Shown here: positions 59,051 through 64,000 of the stretch, piece after piece
How positions within the stretch are numbered: the stretch's first letter is position 1
Layout of the letters: each line of letters opens with the position of its first letter
Assembly: GCA_905331475.1 (NCBI GenBank)
Contig: CAJNYU010001987.1
Span: 62,001 to 126,000, forward strand
Reading direction: 5' to 3'
DNA: 64,000 nucleotides
Source: Rotaria socialis
Taxonomy: Eukaryota > Rotifera > Eurotatoria > Philodinida > Philodinidae
Position numbers and translations under genes: made by a program
The notes under the pieces: model-generated
The model's input: the letters and a program-made list of their open reading frames with translations, nothing else
Databases searched by the model: none
Told to the model about the DNA's origin: nothing

Positions 59051-59950
59051 TTATCCATATATTTCTGTACTACCGAGAGCATAGCCACCATAATTTCCAC
59101 CAGCAACTAATATTGCTCCATTTGCCAATGTGGATGCTGTATGCAGATATCGTAAAGTAATTACACCAGTCGTATTTTTCCAGATTCCTGTTGATGGATC
59201 GTACACTTCTCCATATGTCGTTCTACCAGCAACTAAAACTGTTCCATCTATCAATGCCGATGCTGTGTGATGTGATCGTGCAGTACTCATGCTGCTCGTA
59301 TTTTTCCAGAGACCAGTCGATGAATCGTATATTTGTGCACTACGGAAAGGACGAGTCTTATCCTCTCCCCCAGCAACTAATATTGTTCCATTTGCTAATG
59401 TGGATGCTGTTTGCCCTTATCTTTTAGTTTTCATGTTTCCAGTATTTGTCCAAAGTCCTGTTGATGGATCGTACAATTCTGCACTCTTCGAAGTATATCC
59501 ACCTGCAACTAAGACTTTTCCATTTGCCAAAAGGGATGATGTGTGCCCGTATCGCGGAGTATTCATGCTTCCAGTATTTGTCCAACGTCCTGTTGATGGA
59601 TCGTACAATTCTGCATTCTTCAAACCATATCCACCTGCAACTAAGACTTTTCCATTTACCAATGTGGATGCTGTGTGCCACTGCCGTGTAGTATTCATGC
59701 TGCCGGTAGCTGTCCAGAGTCCTGTTGATGGATCATACACTTCTGCACTATTCAATGGAGACCCATTATATCCACCAGCAATTAAGACTTTTCCATTTGG
59801 TAATGTGGATGCTGTGTGTATGTATCGTGCAGTAATCAAACTGCCCGTAGTTGACCATCCTAAACAGTAACATTCAAATGGGTTAAGCATATCAGCTTTA
59901 CAAGTAAGACCTTTACATGAACCTTCCACGAAACAGTCTTCGTCAGACAT
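59051..59950 (-). pseudogene. Kelch / galactose-oxidase-like repeat protein with one nonsense codon
   Basis: Read minus from ATG 59950, five to six kelch-type units repeat the pattern HTASxLxNGKVLVAGGY, then AELYDPSTGxWTxTGSM. At 59417-59419 the unit that should read RYGHTAS has TAA in place of the Tyr codon. The same frame then continues without shift through more units to a natural stop at 59051. A single base change would explain it. Before the repeats is a short Cys-containing piece (CFVEGSCKGLTC). No signal peptide is visible, so the first exon may be missing. Bdelloid genomes contain many such kelch-type proteins, usually extracellular. Function unknown; whether the stop is real needs reads. 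Confidence 0.8.
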
Positions 59951-60839
59951 TTTAATGCAAATTTTGAGATATCAACAAACATAATAATGCCGATTTATAT
60001 ACATCTTGTCGTTATACAGTTTTCACCCAAAAGTTAACCTCCACGAAAAACGATTATGGACGGTTACATAGTATATGACTCAACTTAATACAACTATTAT
60101 TAGTATATAGGACTATTTATGAGTAAGTTTCATGGCTGTTGTATCAGCTGAGTGAGGAGAAACAACAACTTCCAGCATTCCAGGAGTGTGTGGGATTGAG
60201 TATAAGAGCATCTTAGATTGGCTGGAATCTGCTACTATTGAAATATGGATATTTTATTTCATCCCGAAATTAGCATCCCTATGATGGCTCGCATTTCTAT
60301 TTTGAATATTCTATACTTGTACAAGCGTATATATCATATTTACAAATATTTCACAATTTCTTTGACTCTGGTCCTTTATTTTGTATACGTTAGATCATGA
60401 GATACGTTCTTCATGAACACTGTTATTGTGAGTAGATATGCTTCGTTATCTTGTTCGCTTGCCTGCCGTCTCCTTCATCCTCTGACATGACCGATGGAGG
60501 AAGGAGAAAGAGAAAAGCATGTGGTCGGCACATTGTTTTCGTGTCTGTCTTTCCTCGTAGTTGCAATATCGTTCTCAACCACGAAGTTGCATGGTTTGTC
60601 TCTCTTCCAATTGATCTTATCGTCCTAACTCCTGATCTAATTTTCTACAATCTTGTCAGAGAGTTGACTCCGTCTGAGGAAGAGGAACTACATCTAGCTG
60701 AGTGCGAGTGATTAGGAGATATACTCATCACTCCATCCACACCAACACCACGAAAGAAAAAAAGAGTATCGCCAGTCATCGGGAAACTGCTAGTGAAGAG
60801 GAAAATTGGATCATCAGAATATGGGTGATACGAAAGTGT
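59951..60839. other. Intergenic
   Basis: An 86-aa open frame at 60451-60711 is slightly GC-richer than its surroundings but has no recognisable domain. I leave it uncalled. Confidence 0.4.
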
Positions 60840-61085
60840 TTAAAAACGAATTTTACCTGCAGCGCGAGCTGTAGTACTTGTGCTGATCCTAGTGCTGGTG
60901 GTCGTGGTTGTGGTCGTGCTTACCCTGGTGCTTGTGCTTGTGCTCGTGGTTGAGACCGTACTTGTCGTGGTGCTCGTGCTCGTGGTTGAGGCCGTACTTG
61001 TCGTGGTGCTCGTGCTCGTGGTTGAGGTCGAACTTGTCGTGGTGCTCGTGCTCGTACTAGCAGTGGTACTGTTGCTTGATGCCAC
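60840..61085 (-). CDS. Thr/Ser-rich low-complexity (mucin-like) segment, partial
   Basis: 81 residues almost wholly of Ser and Thr (STTSTSTTTSTAS units), encoded by a repeat with a 15-24-base period built from GTGGTGCTCGTGCTC-like units. It may be the O-glycosylated spacer of the same gene whose Cys-rich part lies upstream on this strand at 61758-62234, which itself ends in NSNATTQTTSTSTG. The 670 bases between them contain no obvious exon. The repeat could also be simple-sequence DNA that happens to stay open. Confidence 0.4.
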   Translation of the reverse strand: MASSNSTTASTSTSTTTSSTSTTSTSTTTSTASTTSTSTTTSTVSTTSTSTSTRVSTTTTTTTSTRISTSTTARAAGKIRF

Positions 61086-61757
61086 TAGAAATGATCATTT
61101 ACTGTGTGTCACCTGTAGATAGGATACCTTGACTGAACCCTTAATAGTGGGGCATTTTGTTCAGCTAGAACTGAAACCAACGCGATTTGGGTAAATGATA
61201 TTAAAATTTGGGACAGTTTTTGTGAGAATAATTTGTCACGTATCATAACTCATTCAAAACGGTTATATTCCAAAAGACAATCTTTCAGAAAAGACATGTC
61301 CTAAAAATGACATCATCGCATTTTTTCAAATAGTAGAAAACATTTTTGCTCTATATCTAATATTTTTCGAATATCAGACTTTTGGTGTTTGAAAGCGCAA
61401 ACATTCCATTCTCGTTGAGTAAAGCAATATTTTCATACAATGAAAAAAGATATCATGCCAAATTTCAAAGGAGTTTGGAAAAGGTAAACGAATGCAAAAC
61501 ATCCTCTCCATCAGGGTATAGAATTCCCTTGTATTTGCACAGGACGTACCTAATATATCAATATGATACCAGGTCTGAAACGTTTCAGGAAGATTCTTCA
61601 GTGAGACTACGTCAACTTTCAAAAGATTTAACTCAAAAGGTATTTTTGGACCTCGAGATATATATCTGGACAGTAGTTCTTTAGTTGCTGTGCTTTAGCG
61701 GTGTGAACTTGGTAGATGTACTTTCTAAAAAAGACAAGGAGAAAAACTCATTCCGAG

Positions 61758-62234
61758 CTATTCGAATAGCTGTGAATGGATAGAAATGACTGGAAATATC
61801 CCAATGAGGTTTTCCTCCCTTGCGCTAATATCTCCTTCATCAATACTTAATTGAGTTTTCGTAGGCGTTCTTATTAGACATAATATGGTATTAAAAGTTT
61901 TTATAGAAATTATAGGTTTGATTTCATTGGCAAAACCTGTAGATGTAGAAGTTGTCTGGGTTGTTGCATTTGAGTTGAGTGGTGGGCACACTTGAGCAAC
62001 AGCAAGCGCTTGTGGATAACACATTGGCTTGTTACAGCGAGTGCTGACAACGCAAACAGTGCAAGGCACTGTGCATGTTACATTATCACTCGAACAAGGT
62101 GTCAGGCTCGAGCAAGAGAGCAGTGCAACGGCACATATCCCACCCGAGCCTAGAGTAAGCGCCAGACATTCACAATCGGAGTTGGTTGAACAAGGCGCCA
62201 CGCTAGTATTACACGTTGAAGGTTGGCATTGCAA
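61758..62234 (-). CDS. Secreted Cys-rich protein segment, partial
   Basis: The first ~100 residues of this 158-aa frame are rich in cysteine with regular spacing: CQPSTCNTSVAPC, SDCECLALT, GGICAVALLSCSSLTPC, CTVPCTVC, CNKPMCYP. They are followed by a Thr/Ser tract (ATTQTTSTSTG). The second half lacks cysteine and is probably intron read-through. A likely acceptor (GCTAG) lies just before the CQPSTC segment near 62241, so this is an internal exon. I recall such Cys-rich/Thr-rich secreted proteins from bdelloids but know no function. Confidence 0.5.
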   Translation of the reverse strand: MQCQPSTCNTSVAPCSTNSDCECLALTLGSGGICAVALLSCSSLTPCSSDNVTCTVPCTVCVVSTRCNKPMCYPQALAVAQVCPPLNSNATTQTTSTSTGFANEIKPIISIKTFNTILCLIRTPTKTQLSIDEGDISAREENLIGIFPVISIHSQLFE

Positions 62235-62241
62235 GCTAGCG

Positions 62242-63145
62242 AATATTTGCCCTATTCAATATTGAAAATATAGTGTTCATGTTAAGATCGATGCCTGTTC
62301 TCACCTAATATGCTAAAACCAATAATAGAGGAGTATGAAAAATTATTTTACAGCAATGTTTGTCGTTAGACGTCAGTCACTTACATAAAAATAACCAGCA
62401 CTATTGACATGTTCGTTGTACTGTTGAAAATTTGTAAATGCAAGTAACACAGTGGCTCGAGCTTTATACGTTTCGCATCTACTCTTACGCCTACCATCAC
62501 CTTCTGGTTGAAAATTGTTCGAAGCCAACACAGGCAACTGAGTTCAAAAACAAAATCTTCCGCTATTTAAGAAAACAAATATTTTTTCGATTTCTATCCT
62601 CAGGAGGGTGCCTGTGTTTCAGTATTCGCTTCGATGGCACTCACATGCTTGCTAATCGATTATGTGACGTATATATCATTAAATGGAAGTGATTAATTCT
62701 TTCAGCATGCGCTTCACTTTAATAAAATAAGAGGAGAATGGTAAACCCTTGAAGGGTTTATTACTCTACTCTTATTTTCTACAGTGTGTATTTACGTATA
62801 CAAATAAAGTCATTTTTCTCTCATTACATGAATGGACTAAGTAAAAAGAACTTGTTGCTACATGAATTATATTCTGTCCGTGCACAATATTAATTCTTTC
62901 TCCTAGTCATATTTATTTTTTACCTTTATGCACACGGGTCTCCATCAAACAAATAATGATGCATAACTTTGAAAATATAATTACTTCCGTTCTTTTTTCA
63001 TAAAAAGGATTCGGATATTACAGGTTTGAGCAGCCAATATGAAGATAAATTAGTAGAATTCCATAAAGATTACTTGGAAAGTTGCTGATTATTATTTATC
63101 CTAGCCATTGGCACCATTATTGAAGAGCATACAAATTTCGTGTGT
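62242..63145. other. Intergenic or 5' part of the Cys-rich gene
   Basis: Should hold a first exon with a signal peptide for the Cys-rich gene if it is intact; I could not find one. Confidence 0.35.
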
Positions 63146-63529
63146 ATATGTTGCAGGAGAAATTAAAATTCAGTAGAATTTAAAATTCTACTAGTAGAAA
63201 TTAAAATTTTAATTTCTACTAGTATAACTTAAAATCACCAAATTATTTTAATTTCTACTAGTATAGCTTGAAATTTCCGGTTATTTTAATTTCTCCTAGT
63301 AGAGAATTAAATTTTAATTTCTCCTATAGTAGAATTTTAAATTCTACTAGACACTTTTATTATAGAACATATTTTAATTTCTCCTATAGTAGAGATTGAA
63401 ATCCANAGCTCTACTAGGAGAAATTAAAATAATTTGGTGATTTTAAGTTATACTAGTAGAAATTAAAATTTTAATTTCTACTAGTAGAATTTTAAATTCT
63501 ACTGAATTTTAATTTCTCCTGCAACATAT
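63146..63529. mobile_element. 384-bp foldback (long inverted repeat) element
   Basis: The left arm from 63146 (ATATGTTGCAGGAGAAATT...) is matched by the reverse complement of the right arm ending at 63529, continuously for about 113 bases with no mismatch seen. The arms themselves contain smaller palindromes built on AATTTCTACTAGTAGAAATT. The centre repeats TTTTAATTTCTCCTATAGTAGA and has one undetermined base at 63406. No coding capacity. The form is that of a foldback/MITE element; one folded transcript would make a long double-stranded hairpin. Confidence 0.88.
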
Positions 63530-64000
63530 TCTATAGATTGTGTTATGTATCTATATGATCCTAGAGTAAATTACTAGAATTATAGAAAAATAATCGACAT
63601 TATTAGCAAATAATTAGAATTGCAAGAGCCAATGGTACGTTCCACAAAAGTCATCATGATGAACATTTGGAACTTTTTCACCAGTCGATATTAACTAATT
63701 GTAATATTTTTGTGTATTGTTGACTGTAGCAAAATTCCTTTAGATTCCTAATACGAAAACAAATAATTATTAGCTGTCGAAAACAAAGAGAAATGAAACC
63801 GTTTACATCTTAAAAAACTGTAGCAGATTTATATTAAATTTTAATAGAACTATTTGAGTTCCCCTTGCTGTTATTAACATGGATAAGAACAATAAATTAT
63901 GAATAAAATCCAAAACGGAAGTCGTAGTAAATGATTCATAACAATTTTTCTGGCTTCAATGTTAAGTGATTTTATTTTTTCATAACGAGTAAAATTGATG
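63530..64000. other. Intergenic to window end
   Basis: No feature recognised. Confidence 0.45.

Noticed and set aside
60451..60711. 86-aa plus-strand frame with a possible helical C-terminus
   Set aside because: No recognisable domain, no splice context; kept out as unsupported.
1..64000. tRNA or rRNA genes
   Set aside because: I scanned for cloverleaf-like GC-rich segments and A/B-box motifs and found nothing convincing; a covariance-model search would be decisive.

Overview
The window looks like a piece of a bdelloid rotifer nuclear genome (Adineta/Rotaria-like). It is AT-rich, with animal genes carrying many short introns (often 50-70 bp), TPR and F-box-like families typical of bdelloids, and several intronless genes of non-animal type. 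TGTGGG-type motifs, which resemble the bdelloid telomeric hexamer, are scattered through it. The species assignment is inference from gene content; no search was run.

Layout. 0.4-4.0 kb: a sterol-glucosyltransferase-like gene with an N-terminal galactose-binding-like domain, followed at 5.2-6.1 kb by a decayed partial copy. 7 kb: an EXPERA/TMEM97-like membrane protein. 7.9-8.3 kb: an F-box-like pseudogene. 10.6-15.4 kb (minus): a Tubby gene, reconstructed exon by exon down to its canonical C-terminus. 16.4-17.7 kb: a DHHC palmitoyltransferase (ZDHHC3/7-like) with no visible C-terminal half, then an assembly gap (18,279-18,378). 18.4-19.8 kb: a kinesin-light-chain-type TPR gene with a frameshift. 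21.1-21.5 kb (minus): a two-exon insulin-like peptide whose A chain lies in a small second exon. 22.6-35.0 kb (minus): ATR checkpoint kinase. 36.3-37.7 kb (minus): a Fos/ATF3-type bZIP factor. 39.8-41.9 kb (minus): CNOT11. 42.3-45.6 kb (plus): Ariadne-1 RBR ubiquitin ligase, divergent from CNOT11. 46.7-48.8 kb (minus): NAD-dependent formate dehydrogenase. 50.2-50.9 kb (minus): proteasome beta-3. 51.2-52.7 kb (minus): V-ATPase subunit d.

From 53 kb on the content becomes accessory: an intronless 2-oxoglutarate/Fe(II) dioxygenase, a fragment of a lineage-specific cysteine-containing family, a secreted GH43-like glycosidase, a Ras-like GTPase pseudogene, a kelch/galactose-oxidase-like gene with one nonsense codon, Thr/Ser-rich and Cys-rich coding segments, and a 384-bp foldback element with roughly 113-bp arms.

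The conserved genes (ATR, CNOT11, ARIH1, PSMB3, ATP6V0D, Tubby, Fos) are housekeeping or regulatory and do not form a pathway. The most notable observations are the insulin-like peptide, a dispersed family of hairpins with GGGTGTGGGTGT arms (two of which bracket the TPR gene), a Helitron-like 3' end at 49.2 kb, a TIR element inside the ARIH1 intron, and likely horizontally acquired metabolic genes. No tRNA, rRNA or CRISPR was recognised.
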